64,000 nt of DNA, from the NCBI GenBank assembly GCA_033964015.1, contig CM066922.1, positions 22,430,507 to 22,494,506 of the forward strand, in the 5' to 3' direction. Source of the DNA: Scolanthus callimorphus. Its lineage: Eukaryota > Cnidaria > Anthozoa > Actiniaria > Edwardsiidae. Of the stretch, positions 48,863 to 61,596 are shown in pieces. Below the pieces are notes generated by a model. It was not told where the DNA came from. It did not search any database and was given only the letters and a program-made list of their open reading frames with translations. Positions within the stretch are counted from its first letter, which is position 1; every line of letters starts with the position of its first letter. A program made the position numbers and the translations under genes.

Positions 48863-51800
48863 ATGGAAAAGTTCGATAGCTGCGATAATATTGCCTATTC
48901 GACTCCAAAGAAGACCTCACCGAAGGTTACTATGAACTTAGATGACAGCGGCATTAGCGCTAAAAGTAGTGATGATTCGGCTATGGTGAGTCCATTTCCT
49001 GATTTACTAGTTGTTTTCCTTTAGAACTCGCTATTTATTTGACCCAAACTTGATTCTCAGGCATGAGAAATGAGTGTTTACCGGGACGTAGCGATATTTG
49101 GCGGGCTTTGACCCTACTGTGATCAACACTGATTTCATTTCGTGTTTGTAATATAACTTTGTTAAGTTTTATTCTGAGTAAAATACATCAGTTACTAAGG
49201 CCGTAAATACATTACTTTTGAAATTTATCACGATTTCGATCTTTATTTAAGTGATATTCGAGTTTAATTTCGATCTTTACTGTTTGTAATTGTGAATGAA
49301 GCTTGCAACAAGCTGTGTTGACTTGTTGATTTCGCGTGAGGGATGGTTTATTTCTCGCTTCTCCAGCTTATAGAATAACAAACCGATTCCTAGAAATCGT
49401 TGACATTTTTTCTCAAAACAAAGTCCTCAAAACGTGCTTAAAGGCACCGGGAGTCACAGGTTTCAGTTGAACATCGAAGTGTTTTAGCGGGAAGTTGTAA
49501 AACTCTTGAATATTCATGACGCGTATCGTAAATTATCTTGAATCCACCTACACGGAGGCGGGGGCTATGACGTCACGAAGTTCCAACTCAGTTACACTAT
49601 TCTAAAACACGTGCATTCGAAAACGGCCTCAAAATCACTAGAAATCGTGGAGAAATCGAATTCTGAAATACTGTATAACGTCTACCATGAACTCAGTAAG
49701 TGTTTACGATTATTTAGAACGATTTTATTGAGATTTGAACGGCATTTGCATGGCTTTTGTTACACGCCAGTAACCCTATTGTGTTGCGACATAGCTGTTG
49801 TGTTTACTCCCGGTTTACTAGCCGACGAAATGAAGCTTCGTCAAAATAAGCTTATATCTTGTTCCGAATATTGTATTTTTGTTGCCCGATTATTAGCAAT
49901 AGTTGAATCTATGAGCTAGTGAAGCGAAGTGATGTTATGAAGCGTTTTACTATCTCGCGAACTCAAAACCCTGTGTGCGAAGTCGTAGTTCTAAAAACAT
50001 CACAACAGTTTGCGTGGCTTGTTTTAAGTTATACAAATTACGAACTTAGCGAGATCTAAAGGTTATGTTCATAGTTATTTTCTTAGCTCTATTGGAATTT
50101 AATTCTTGAAAATAATCATATTCGCGTCCATATTTGTACAAAGTACGCGATATTCATCCCGGTATAAAGTGATTATGCAACAGTCAATTGACAGCCCCGC
50201 ACCCCCCCATTCGCGCATTAGCGGGGAACTCACTTTTGGCAAATGAAAGGCAGTGAGCGCCTCGGTTTGCGGGGACAATCTGAGAGGTGAATGCACCGTC
50301 CCCAGGGTTATAATTAAGAGTGAATGCGCTCCTTGCCAATGAATTTAGAAGATAACACAAAGGATTTTACTCACTGAAAAGAGTCATGTCAATGGTGCCC
50401 AGTTTTCAATGCAGCCGCAGCCGATCGCAAAGCGTAATGAAACCATATTTTTCTACTTGCATGTACTTTCGCTAGTGTAGATTAAAATTTAATACGTGTA
50501 ATTCAAGTAACAAAAATCTGTATTGTCGTGTCTTTTGTGAAGTAAAGGGGTGTTCATATGGAGGTGAAGCAGCCGGAAAGCGGGCTGGTTTCTGTTGTGT
50601 TGTGTCCCGGGGAAGAGAGTGACTCCCCGCTCGATGTACTGTGTGGAAGCCGTGAAAGAAAGTGCATCTCCCGACCAACGGGGCAGTAATGTAGTGTGAA
50701 TTCTGTACGAAAGCCCCGCTAGAACCCCGCTAATGCGCGAATGGGGGGGTGCGGGGCTGTCAATTGACTGGTGCATTACATGTTCTAAAACCATGTGGAA
50801 TATTTGATGAAGCCATGCTAAGGCGCTACAAACATGTGTTTTCTCTGAAAACGCTGTATAAAGCTACTTTCAAGAGAGATTTTTACAAGCTTTACTTAGA
50901 GTATGTTGTTTACGACAATCAGTAATTTATTGATGTAGTAGAATTGCTGTAATGTTTCGTTGTATGTTTTATAACAGCAAAGTCGTTCAGGCAATTTTTA
51001 TGGAATCTGCTCAAATTTCAAATATTGTAGACACGAAGAATATTTGTTTTTGCATTTGTCCAGACAAAATGCATTTTCATGTCCAGCTACAATGCAGTAA
51101 TTACATTTGCCACTCTATTCTAATCTTCAAGGATTGAAAAAGCATGCATAATTTCATAACCCTACAGTTGGTTCACTGTATTTTAGATTTTGCTGTAGGG
51201 TAACATGGTGGCTGGGGGCCACAAATTCAAATGTCTTAAAGATCAAACTAAAATGATCAAACAATACCTACAACAAAAAATACCTTCACTTTATCCCAAG
51301 TCTGTTGCATATAAAATTTATAGTTTTCAACTTACATTTTCTCTGCCAATATTATGTCAACAAAGAGACATTGAACATTTGCGACATTTGCTATAAAGTG
51401 TGCTCTTTCTCACACCAATATTGTTTTTTCAATATACATGTGTCTTTAAGATTTCTGCCTGCCATTTTGTAAAAAGATACTGGCTGTCAAGGAAGGAGGT
51501 CCAGGGAGAGATACCCATCATAAATATAAATTTATGACTACGCCAACCAGGCCATTTTGTAAGAAGTTCAGAAAGCGAGTACAGCACAAAGGATCTTGAC
51601 TTTTTTAGATCTCATACGTCAAAATAAATTATTCGCTTTTCTCTGATAATTGTGAAAATTATGAGCAGAAATAACTTCAAAACACTTAATTACACATCAC
51701 CAAATGTGTTGCAGGTATTAAATTTCCTTACTGTATGACTACGTCAACAGGGCCATTTTGTAAGAAGCTAGCCAATCCAACAGAACAAAGGATCTTGACT

Positions 51801-54800
51801 TTCTTGAGATCTTGGGCATCAAAATGTTCGCTTTTATCTAAATAATTGTGTAAATTATGAACAGAAATACTTCAAAACACTTGATTGATGTATTGCAGAT
51901 ATTAAATTCCTTAAAATGGTTTGAATATCTAAATGACAAACCTTTTATGGGATGGCCCGGTTGACGTAGTCGCACAGTAAAATGGTTTCAATCTCTGAAT
52001 GACAAACTTTTTATGGGATGGCTTGGTTGACGTAGTCCCACAGTAATCGTTGCAAAAGTCAAACCCAGTTTATATTTGATATAAGTCAAGATTTTTCTAA
52101 GGAGATGGAAAAGTTTTATACTCGCTTGCAAAAATTGTTTGGAATGTTTGGTGATGCAACAAAAATCATTCTGATTGGCTGATTTGAGAGCAAGAAATAG
52201 AATAGAAAGATTTGTTTATCTCTACCTTTTGCAACTTACAAACTGAATTACAGGTAGGGTCAGGGCCATTCCATTTTAAGCCGAACCCCCCTACGGAAGT
52301 GCTCATTTTCTTTAGTAACCCCCTCAGAAAAAGAGCCTATTTTGGATTGCACCCCCTCGGAAAAAAAAAAAACACGGAAGAGGCTATTTTTTATTGCACC
52401 CCCTCGGAAAAACCCACGGAAGAGGCTTTTTCTTAATGTACCCCCTCGGAAAAAACCCACGGAAGAGCCTTTCTTTTGGTTGACCCCCTTGGAAATGGCC
52501 ATTTTGCTATACCCCCTAGGAAAACTTCTTCTGTAGGGGGGGTGCGGCTAAAAAATGGAATGGCCCTCAGCAAGATAAAAAAAATTTAATGTAATAATTT
52601 TCAATGTTATGATAAATAATTTAAATAATAATAAATCAGCTGGTACATTAACTTTTTTCGCTCTGTGCCATTGGCGACCAATTCAAAAAATTTAGTCGCC
52701 AAAAAGCAATATTTAGTTACCACATAAACGTGAACTTCGGCCGAACATAGAAAGATGGGGTGCCATTTGGCGACTAGCTTTAAAATTTTGGTCACCAAGC
52801 CCCCAAATTTAGTCACCATTGGCGACCATATGGTTGTAATGTCAGGCCCTGCACAGAATATTTCTCGAACATTGAACCTTTGTATGACAAACCTCCTTTA
52901 TTCCTGAACTTACAGACGGATCAGCTTGAAATGACTGGAGTGGGAGAATCCAAAACTGTGCTCAGGCTTCCAGAGGACGATAGCCCACCTAACAAAGGAA
53001 GGGCCTGAACCACGTCATGACATTTACCACCTTCAAGGAAAGCCCCGAGGCGAGCCGATTCAGCCGAGTATGGCAACAACATGGCTTCAACATCGTGATG
53101 GTGTCCATCACAACTATACTCCTTATGTACAGCATAGCAGCGATTCTAGTCAGCGGATTCCAGAAAGCCAAAAATCCTGTTTGCTCTTACCATGTTTCTT
53201 TGGTCCTGCCTGATCTATATGTTCATCTCACATCACTGGGGCTCAGCCATTTACAGGGGCTGTCTGAAGCCTGTAGTCAGAGCGATCAGAAGCCAGTGGA
53301 GGTGGTTAAAATGGTAAATGATGTGCTTAGTTCTTCTATTGCTAGCAAACAAGTATATCAGTAGTCATGCTAACTGACATGAACTTTTTTTATGGGGAGT
53401 ACCCCAGGACTTTGTCTTAACAGAAGTTAATTGGTATATAATTTCTCTATCCAGGGTGTGTGGTTTAGTAGTTCTCGGCCTTTTGGTCTTGTTCCTTGGT
53501 CTGGATACACATGATGAGCCAGAACGACTTATCTCCCTTGGAGGACTTGTTGTTAACATTCTTATCTGCTGGCTCTGCTCCAAAAACCGACAAAAGGTAA
53601 CTATTATAGATTTATTGAAACTGAACACCCCCCTTCCCTTCCACCTTCCACCACCAAGAAAGCGCTGTAATGGAGATCCAAAAGAGGATACCGGTACATT
53701 GTTAGTAAAAAAATGTATTTTGTTTCATTGCGTCCAGCCTAGAGATTTGCACTACAGACTATTTACAATTTTATTTTTTTAAATGGTTTATAAATGTTTT
53801 CCATTTTGTTTCTGAAAAAGAAGTTTTATTGAGTAAAATAAGAAATATAGGTACTGTAGTGACAACTCGAAATAACTGGGAGGTTTCATCCTAGAGTTGC
53901 AATTGATTATACAGACAACAGCTAAGTGCTAAATCACATAGCAAACGACAGTTGCTATCAATACTAATTCAGGGAGCTCATGTATCAGTCATAGATTTTC
54001 AACAGCAGGTTCACTTTATCTTGTTTTGTTGCATTTAACTTTTGAACTGACCTGAAACATAACCTTTTGGAGGAAATAAAAGCTACCCTGGACAGGAAAT
54101 TCCAAGCTTTGAAATGTCACCTTTCTCTGCCCCCCAGAAAGCTCATTAGTCTGTTATGTCAGGTGAAAGTAATATTTGCTGCTAAACATTTTAGCCTTTT
54201 CTGGAGCTTCATTGGTTTGAGCTTACATAAACAGGCAGTGCTGAGTATTGTAGAAGATTCCAATATACTTTGATTGCACAGTAAAGTGGTTAACAATGAT
54301 AGTTTTTTGGTATCAATGACCTTGCCATTGCCTATTGAACAGATTGCATAGACATAGACATAGACATAGACATGGTTTATTGGTACCATGTATATCAAAA
54401 TACATAAGCATTAAGTTCCAATAAATGTGTAGTTAAAAACAAAAATAGATAAAGTCTAGTCCGGCGGGGCGAGGCGATGCCATTACTGTTCAGCCTTTAA
54501 TATGCATTACAAGTTTTTTGTGAATGTTTCTTGGGTTCACCTTCAATTAGCAACTAAACCTAATCTTTCTGGGACTATGTTATCTTATCAAATAAATCAC
54601 AAAATTGTGTCTGTAAGGTTCTATGAATCTGTAAGTGAATAACCATGCTTTGCAAATTGCATTCTTGTGTTTGCCAGGTCAGATGGCGTCCAGTGCTGTG
54701 GGGTTTGGCATTGCAGTTTATCTTTGGTCTACTTATCCTTCGAACTCCCAAGGCTTTGCAGCTTTCAGTTTCTTTGGCGACAAAGTCCAAGCCTTTTTGG

Positions 54801-57569
54801 ATTTCACTAACGAGGGAGCCAAATTTGTGTTCGGTGATGATTACATGAAGCATTTCTTCGCCTTCAAGGTGAGTTGGTTGCATCCCCTATCTAACATCAA
54901 AAATAGGAAATTTATTCTTGTACAGATTATCAAGAAATTTGATTCATTTGTATGATTCCAAAAACAGTGAGAGTATGAAAAAAATTAAATGGATATCTTG
55001 TGACTATGTAGGTAACCAGGCCATTTTGTAAGATATCCAATCAGAAAGCGAGTACACAACAAAGGATCTTGATCTCAGACATCAAAATATTCACTTTTCT
55101 CTAAAAATTGTGTGCGTGTGTGTGTGGGGGGGGGGGGGGGGGGAGCTCCCCCCCTCCCACTAGCTAGGCCCTGTGCCCCCCCCCAATAGAATTAGAAACA
55201 GAAACAAAGTGGTTTACGGGCGATGTTGAAATGGGGAGGTAGTTGTCCACTCTGTGCCGTAATTAAAAAAGTAATTAAAAAAAAATTCCTTCCTAATAAT
55301 CTTTGTTCATCTTTCAGGTTCTGCCCGTCGTCATCTTCTTCAGCTCATTATTTCTGTGTGTTATTATATCGGAATTATGCAAGTGATCATCAAGAAACTT
55401 GCCTGGCTTATGCAGGTCACCATGGGAACAAGTGCTGTGGAATCTCTTAATGCTGCAGGAAACATCTTTGTAGGCCAGGTAAGAAAAAGCTACAGCCATC
55501 CCGTCCTGGAAAGCCCTGGATTTTTATCTTATGATGGTATACATAATGGTGTCATCACGCCAGGTTTTCAGCAAGACATGTACATTTCTTGAATTGGGAT
55601 TCAGTAGTTTCTTCTTTAGCTGTACTGTATAACCACTTAATGAATTTTTGATGTAACTTGGTTTTTTGCACAAGTGTATAATTCCAGAAGCCCTGATTAA
55701 TAAAGGTGGTTGATTGATTGATTGACATGCACCACACTAATCTGAACCAGAAGGACATCAAAGAACTACAAGGACGTCAGAAGTTGCCATCCTTAGTGCA
55801 AGTCTCACAACTTGCTAACCCACTACACTCACTAAGGGTCCTTAAAATTGGAGCCTCTAACTTTGTGTAGGATTCCAGCATCTGGTAAATGTATAAATAA
55901 ATAAAAGTACCTTTCTTTTTCAGACTGAAGCTCCACTTCTTGTTCGTCCATTCTTGAGCCATGTCACTTGTCTGAGTTGCATGCTATCATGACAGGAGGC
56001 TTTGCCACCATAGCTGGTGGAGTGCTTGCGGCATACATTGAGTTTGGTGTCTCGGCATCCCATTTACTGAGTGCCTCTGTCATGTCAGCTCCAGCAGCTC
56101 TTGCTATCTCGAAACTCCTCTACCCTGAAACTGACACCCCTGAAACTCTTGAGGAGGACATTGAACTACCTGATGGGTAAGAAATAAGCATTGGATGCAT
56201 TTGCAAAAAAATATATATGATTTGCACAGTGCAGAGGTCCTAGAATCCCGGAAAATTCCTGAAATTCATTAAGAGAATCCTGGAATGCAGAAAAGGGAAT
56301 TTCCTCAAAACAAAATTAGTACAAAACTGGCTCCTAAAGTTGTCAATGAAAATGGAAATGGCATTTTGATTTGTAGAAAACTGTCTGAAAAATCCTTGAA
56401 AAAAAACTGAACCTCCTTGAAACTCCTAGACTTCTTAAAGTTTCTGGGTGTACAAACATTGTCTCAAAATCTTGAAAATGATCCATTAAGCCAACTCACA
56501 CTTGAGTAATTGTCTATATGCAAGAAGTGAAATATTTTTTAAAACACAATTAAAATTTTCACACATCCTACCAGAGATCCTTGGTAATGCAAATTGTCCT
56601 GTTTTCATGTTTATGGATCAAACCTGATAGTTGGACCTGTTTTTTTTTTAGTGGAGAACGCAATGTAATCGAGGCAGCAGCCAAAGGTGCTAGTACAGCC
56701 ATTGCACTTGTTGCAAACATTGCTGCTAACCTGATTGCTTCCTGGCCTTCCTGGCTTTCTCAATGCCATGTTGTCTGGCTTGGCTCTATGGTCGGACTTC
56801 CAGAACTCAGCTTGAGGTATCTTGTTCTTTTGATTACTTGCTGGCAGCGCGGAGCCAGGGGGGCTTAGCCCCCCCCCCCCCCCCCCCAATAATTTGGCTG
56901 CCATTTTGAAAAGATTATATTTGTCCAATTCATCTGGCGCTTCTTGAGGAAAACTAAAAAAGTTACCAATTTCAGACCCCCCCCCCCCCCCCCCTAAGTT
57001 GACCCATCCCGATTTAGCCCCCCCCCCCCCCCCATTCGAAATTATGCTCCGCAGTGCCTCACCTGGCAAAGTAAAATTAGCTGCCAACCAATTCTTTCCA
57101 AACCCCCCTCAAAGATCAAATGGTCCGCCCCTTGTATTGGTGTTTCACAAATATTACTCTGTTATTTTAGTGAAAACAAGTGTATACTGGTATGGATAGA
57201 ATACATGTACAGAGAATACAAAAAAAAAATCGAAATATTTTTAAGCATAAAACAACAACAACAGTTTCTCGAAAATATATTTATATTTATAAATCTAAGC
57301 TCCCCAAACATCTGCAGGAGAGCCAAACATATTTACACATCCCTTATTATAACTTCTTAATAGTATTTTATTTTTTTATACTGTTTAGTACATTTGTTCC
57401 TACCTGTTGCGACCCGTGGCTTTCTTGATGGGTGTTCAATGGAAAGACTGTGATGTCGTGGCAGAGCTACTGGGAATAAAGACCTTCTTGAACGAATTTG
57501 TAGCATACGTCAAATTATCTGATTTCATCAAAAACCGACAAAACTGTAAATGGCCTGAGAACAATATCG
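48863..57569 (+). CDS. SLC28A: SLC28/CNT concentrative nucleoside transporter, 3'-incomplete, frameshifted
   Basis: Exons: 48863-48985, 52916-53313, 53455-53596, 54678-54868, 55318-55478, 55924-56176, 56652-56816 and 57389-57569. All splice sites are GT-AG. Family blocks are [27 protein letters not shown]...[77 protein letters not shown] and LNEFVAY. Together they cover the N-terminal membrane segments and the first half of the transport core. About nine single-base frame breaks occur: two in exon 2 (near 52995 and 53172), one each in exons 4 (near 54751), 5 (near 55350) and 6 (near 55965), and four in exon 7 (56733-56815). Eight read as a missing base in a short run and one as an extra A. 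CNTs carry nucleosides inward with Na+ or H+. The last part of the core is not found before 64000. Confidence 0.85.
50183..50769. mobile_element. MITE with CAGTCAATTGACAGCCCCGC termini
   Basis: Inverted ends of about 46 bp (CAGTCAATTGACAGCCCCGC through CGCGCATTAGCGGGG) enclose about 490 bp. It lies in SLC28 intron 1. No ORF of interest is seen. Confidence 0.88.
51535..51935 (+). repeat. Tandem duplication of a roughly 190-bp unit
   Basis: GCCATTTTGTAAGAAG...CAAAGGATCTTGACTTT...AAATAATTGTG occurs twice. A third, diverged copy is at about 55005-55105 in a later SLC28 intron. Confidence 0.75.
52056..52200. repeat. Dispersed repeat shared with 4950-5110
   Basis: Shared blocks are TTTATATTTGATAT, GAGATGGAAAAGTTTT, GATGCAACAAAAATC, TTCTGATTGGCT and ATTTGAGAG. 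One copy is in a taxilin intron and the other in SLC28 intron 1. Confidence 0.6.
52262..52568. mobile_element. MITE with GGGCCATTCCATTTTA termini and internal tandem repeat
   Basis: The ends GGGCCATTCCATTTTAAGCC and AAAAATGGAATGGCCC are inverted. The interior has four or five copies of a roughly 43-bp unit containing CCCCCTCGGAAAAA..CCACGGAAGAG. Confidence 0.82.
54345..54375 (+). repeat. ATAGAC hexanucleotide microsatellite
   Basis: About five perfect copies of the 6-bp unit lie in the intron between SLC28 exons 3 and 4. Confidence 0.9.
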
Positions 57570-57696
57570 GTAAGTGTCCCCAGCTGGCAGGTCTATTTAA
57601 CAATTAGACCTTGAGCCTAAAAGGGCTACGGGCCAATAGCCCATGAGGCTGCAGGCTGAAATGGGTTTTTGCTGCCGAAAGGCCCTTGAGGGCATT

Positions 57697-58286
57697 TAGT
57701 ATCACCCAACTAGTTGGACAAAAAAAGTGAAAAATGTCTAAAATTAAATCCCCAGAAACCTTGACATTGAGTGGCCGCAATTATTTTCATGTTCAAAATC
57801 ATCACTTTCGTTACTAGAGGTCTATTGATAATAGTCCCCTAGTAGGGTAGCCAATCAGAATGCAGCATTGGCAATAGACCTTTTTCCAAAATGGCCACCG
57901 CAAATTCGCATGTCTTAAAATTAAACTGACTGAAAATCAAATACTGGCACTAGAAAGAGTGTCCTCACATTAGTAATACTTTACATTTTCGCTATGCCAA
58001 ATGCCATGTCGGCTGAGAAAGCAGAGTCTGAAAATTGAAAATTTTTACAGAGAGTATGACTTGGGGGTTATGACGCATACCCCCAGTCAACAAACGTCTG
58101 TAAATTTTTTCATTTTCAATGTTCGTTTTCTTGGAAGATATTGGATATAATGCAGCGTAATTTTGTAATTTTACTAAAATGATGATGTGTTTTCTAGTGC
58201 TGTTGTTGATTTTTAACAAAGATCGATTTGAATTTTCGGCTGCCATTTCGGAAAAAGGTTTATAGTCCACTAGTTGGGTGATACTA
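57697..58286. mobile_element. MITE with TAGTATCACCCAACTAGT termini
   Basis: TAGTATCACCCAACTAGTTG is mirrored by CTAGTTGGGTGATACTA. A hairpin GACTTGGGGGT...ACCCCCAGTC lies inside at about 58048-58087. It is about 590 bp and non-coding. Confidence 0.82.
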
Positions 58287-58489
58287 ACAACAGATATGTT
58301 ATTTGTGTTCAGTGTTTTAATGTTTGCATGATATGTTGTAGTGTCAGTTGGGCAGGTAGTGCAGGAATATCGTGCAGAAAAAGTAGTAAATTGTTCATTT
58401 TGATGGAAAAAGCATGAAACTTGGCAGGATGATAGAGCGTCCCATGCTGAGCAATTCTGGATGTAGACCCACCCTCGATAACGTATACT

Positions 58490-59090
58490 TCCAGTTGTAT
58501 AGCAGTGGAATTAATTATCCTTTAAACTAATAAAATGACGTGTTGCTTTTTGAGTTCGCACACGAAATTTTGTATCGTGACAGAGTATTCAATACCCTAC
58601 AATTCTACTATACGGGACACCCCCCTGATCATGTACTTCCAGAGTTCCAAGATGGAATTCATCATCACATAAAATCAGTAACAGAGGGCGTTGCCTTCAA
58701 GATACACGCATGAAAATTTGTGTGAAAATGGACCATGGTGCAATGGGCAAATTCGCATGTAGACCCACGCCCTAACTCATGGACTTCCAGTTTTATCGAA
58801 ATGGAATAAATAATTATCCTTTAAACTATAAGAAAATGACGTGTTGCCTTTTGGTTCAGACAAGGATTTTTGTATCGTGACAGAGTATTTGATACCCAAC
58901 AATTCTACAAGACTTGACACCCCCTGATCATGTACTTCAAGTGAACCAAGATGGAATTCATTATCACATAAAATCAGTAACTAAGGACGGTGCCTTCAAA
59001 ATACACGCATTGAAATGTATGTGAAAAATGGACCATGTGCAAATTCGCATGTAGACCCTGACCATGCACTTCCAGTTTTATCGAAGTGGA
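58490..59090 (+). repeat. Tandem duplication of a roughly 300-bp unit
   Basis: AATTATCCTTTAAACTA begins near 58513 and again near 58813. CACCCCCCTGATCATGTACTT and GATGGAATTCATCATCACAT recur, as do CGCATGTAGACCC blocks. The copies are roughly 85-90% alike by eye. No ORF. Confidence 0.8.
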
Positions 59091-59379
59091 ATTAAAATTA
59101 GTCTTTAAAGTGGTCGGTCAGGCTTTCGAAGACCAAGGGTGAAATTCTGTGTGTTAAGAGTGTATTATTTATTGCATGTTTTGCTATTCATGATCAAGCA
59201 ACTCACCCCCCCCCCCCCCCCCCCCCCCCCCCCGTCATATACTTACAGTACCAGGCGGATGGAATAAATCAAGTTACAGCAACAAAAATCGTGACATATA
59301 GAGACATTATATTTTTGTAACAACACTTGACCAAATAGACATGATAAGCTGGTAATCTTTGAAAGAAGACTTTGAAAGA

Positions 59380-59800
59380 GGACTGCGCTTTGTTTGCTCG
59401 ATTTTTGTCAAGTGCGTGGAGGGGATTTCGACGAATTTATCCGGCATGAGAACAACGTGTCCCCCCCTGATTTGTCCAAGCACGGGGATCTTCGCCCAGG
59501 GACAAAGTCAGATCTCCTTCTTTGCATTGAAAGGGAATGCCCTCCAAAGCAAGATAATCCATTCCCGGTCGTCAATGCTGTGGTGCTAAATGCTCCCGCC
59601 TGGTAAAACCAGGTACAATAAAACCTTTCAGAACTATGGGACACTAGTCTTTCTTCCGTACATCATAAGGCATTTACAAAGAGTTGACGTTGTATGGGAC
59701 AGGTATCCACCAGACACCAAGGCAACAGCTAGAGAGCATCGAGGAAGAGGGCAGCGACGACAAGTCGAGTCCACAACTCTTATTCCTAGACAGGATTCCC
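59380..59800 (+). pseudogene. Fragment of the multicopy 'VDVVWD' ORF family
   Basis: Frame 1 (59394-59606) reads DFCQVRGGDFDEFIRHEN then GTKSDLLLCIE. The continuation in a second frame from 59590 reads MLPPG, NKTFQNYGTLVFLPY and RVDVVWDRYPPDTKA, then REHRGRGQRRQV. This is the N-terminal half of a protein family that is repeated many times in cnidarian and other invertebrate genomes and is of unknown function, probably mobile-element associated. The frame change and the absence of the C-terminal half mark it as a broken copy. Confidence 0.7.
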
Positions 59801-60206
59801 ACGTTTTCAGGTATTCAAAATTCCTGGACATTCAAGGACCTTTTCAGGTTCCCTTATTTTTATTATTCAATATACACACTCAACATCTAGGAAATCTTTC
59901 TTCTGTAAAATATTTCCATGACTTTTAATGGCTTTGATGTTTTTTTTGTGAAAATTCCATGACTTTCTAGGCCTGGGAAGGGCTTTTCAGGTTTCTTTTC
60001 AAACTTTGTGATCCATGTCTACTCTAGAAAGCGAGCAGGTGATATTTATGTATTTCGAAGATGTCGTATGCAACATCGATCGATAGAGATGTTTGTGGAT
60101 TATGTGGATGCACGCAAGAGGCTGACATCGATCGATGTCAATGGATCTATTTGGTAGTCTGTAGATGTTCAGGCAAGCCTGTGGCCGCGTAGCACTAAGT
60201 TCAACA

Positions 60207-60366
60207 GAGTGGAGACAAGGAATTAACCTTGTGTGAAAGCTAACGTGCTAATGAAATGGTCCCATGTGTGCTTATGAGCGTTAGCCCTAGTAAGCGGAGA
60301 AGGAGAAAAAAAATCTCTGACCCGAGAGGTCAGAGTTTTTTTTCTCTTTCTCCGCTTACTAGGGCT
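60207..60366 (-). mobile_element. Head-to-head SINE fragments
   Basis: 60207-60328 is the reverse complement of the SINE body at 46920-47035. A short plus-oriented piece (GAGGTCAGAG...CTCCGCTTACTAGGGCT) follows at 60330-60364. Confidence 0.65.
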
Positions 60367-60378
60367 CACTACTGGAGA

Positions 60379-60460
60379 GAAACCTGTGATTTTCCTGTGG
60401 TTTTCCTGTGAAAAAATCACAGGATTTTCACAGGAAAACCACAGGAAAATCACAGGTTTG
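60379..60460. repeat. Near-perfect hairpin of CCTGTGA motifs
   Basis: AACCTGTGATTTTCCTGTGG and onward to a GTGAAAAAATCACAGG centre is mirrored in the right half by CCACAGGAAAATCACAGGTT. Confidence 0.9.
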
Positions 60461-60479
60461 TAAATTTTGGAAACCTGTG

Positions 60480-60628
60480 ATGATGGTCGTTTTCACAGGT
60501 TTGAAACCTGTGAAAAACCTGTGAAAAACCTGAGAAAAAGCCTGTGAAAAAACCTGTGAAAAAACCTGTGAAAAAACCTGTGAAAAAAACCTGTGAAAAA
60601 CCTGTGAAAAAACCTGTGAAACTAGGGA
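60480..60628 (+). repeat. CCTGTGAAAAAA minisatellite
   Basis: About ten copies of a 12-14-bp unit (AACCTGTGAAAAA) follow the hairpin at 60379-60460 and share its motif. The open frames on both strands are composition artefacts. Confidence 0.92.
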
Positions 60629-60923
60629 GAAAATGCTGTGAAAATTCACAGCATGCTGTGAAAATTTTACAGATCAGAAACTGCAGGTGGATCCCTGACT
60701 TACCCCAACTGAGTTCCTCTAGTTAGTTAACCCCAGGTTAAATGTCCAAACTTTAAAAGTTGTGATTGTACTGGGATTGTATGAAATGTCACAATAATAT
60801 TAGTTAGGAATATAGATGGAAATTATGGAATCTACCTGGGATATCAAATATAAGCATGTCTTGAATCCCACCTTCTACCTGGCATTCCATCTTGAAAATA
60901 TTTGAGATACAAGCTACAGGTAA

Positions 60924-61149
60924 GGGCCGACCATTTAACTTTTGAGGGGGGGGGGGGGGGGGGGGGGGGGCTTTTTGAAAAAAAATTCCTGCACGGCCCG
61001 AAAAAAATTTCTGCACAGCAAAATGGTGACTAAAACCCTTCTTTTTATTGGAAAAAAAATTCTCACCACTTAACAGAGGTAGAAAAAAAAATATTGCACC
61101 GACAAAAAAGCCCCCCCCCCCCCCCCCTCAAAAGTTAAATGGTCGGCCC
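60924..61149. mobile_element. MITE with GGGCCGACCATTTAACTTTT termini and G/C tracts
   Basis: GGGCCGACCATTTAACTTTT pairs with AAAAGTTAAATGGTCGGCCC. Long G and C runs sit just inside each end (about 60947-60970 and 61112-61127), so the tracts themselves are complementary. Confidence 0.88.
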
Positions 61150-61195
61150 CTAAGAGATACAAATCCTGAGAATAACATATTAAGTATCCCAGACC

Positions 61196-61596
61196 CGGAG
61201 GGGGACTCCCTATATTTGAATGCTAGGGGTGACCGTCTTATTTTTAGGGGTTGAAATCGGTGATCTGGTATTTGTTAGGGGTTCGAAAATACAAAAAGGC
61301 ATGGTAAGAAAAAATAGGTCTTTTTTAGGGGGTTCCCATGCAAATAAGGGACATAGGTCAAAAATATTTCAAAGAATGATAGTGTATTTGAAACTCGAGA
61401 GGATACATGTGATTTATATCAAATAAACAGCCAGAATAAAATTTAATCTGTCAAAATTGTTGGTATTTTTTAGGGTATTTTCAGACTGAGGGGTATTTTT
61501 TAGGGTGGAAATTTTTCCCATCAGGTATTTTTTAGGGTCAAAATTTGAGTTTTCCGACTGTCACCCCTAGCATTTAACCTTAGAGTCCCCCCCTCC
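61196..61596. mobile_element. Inverted repeat element (GGGGGACTC...GAGTCCCCC)
   Basis: The left GAGGGGGACTCCCTATATTT...ATGCTAGGGGTGAC pairs with the right GTCACCCCTAGCATTT...GAGTCCCCCCCTC. TTTTTTAGGG is repeated inside. Confidence 0.75.

Noticed and set aside
56611..57087. 158-aa minus-strand ORF opposite SLC28 exon 7
   Set aside because: Its Gly-rich parts are poly-C tracts read backwards; the plus strand carries the conserved exon.
60223..60726. ORFs on both strands over the CCTGTGA repeats
   Set aside because: They are low-complexity VFSQ/KKPV repeats generated by the minisatellite.
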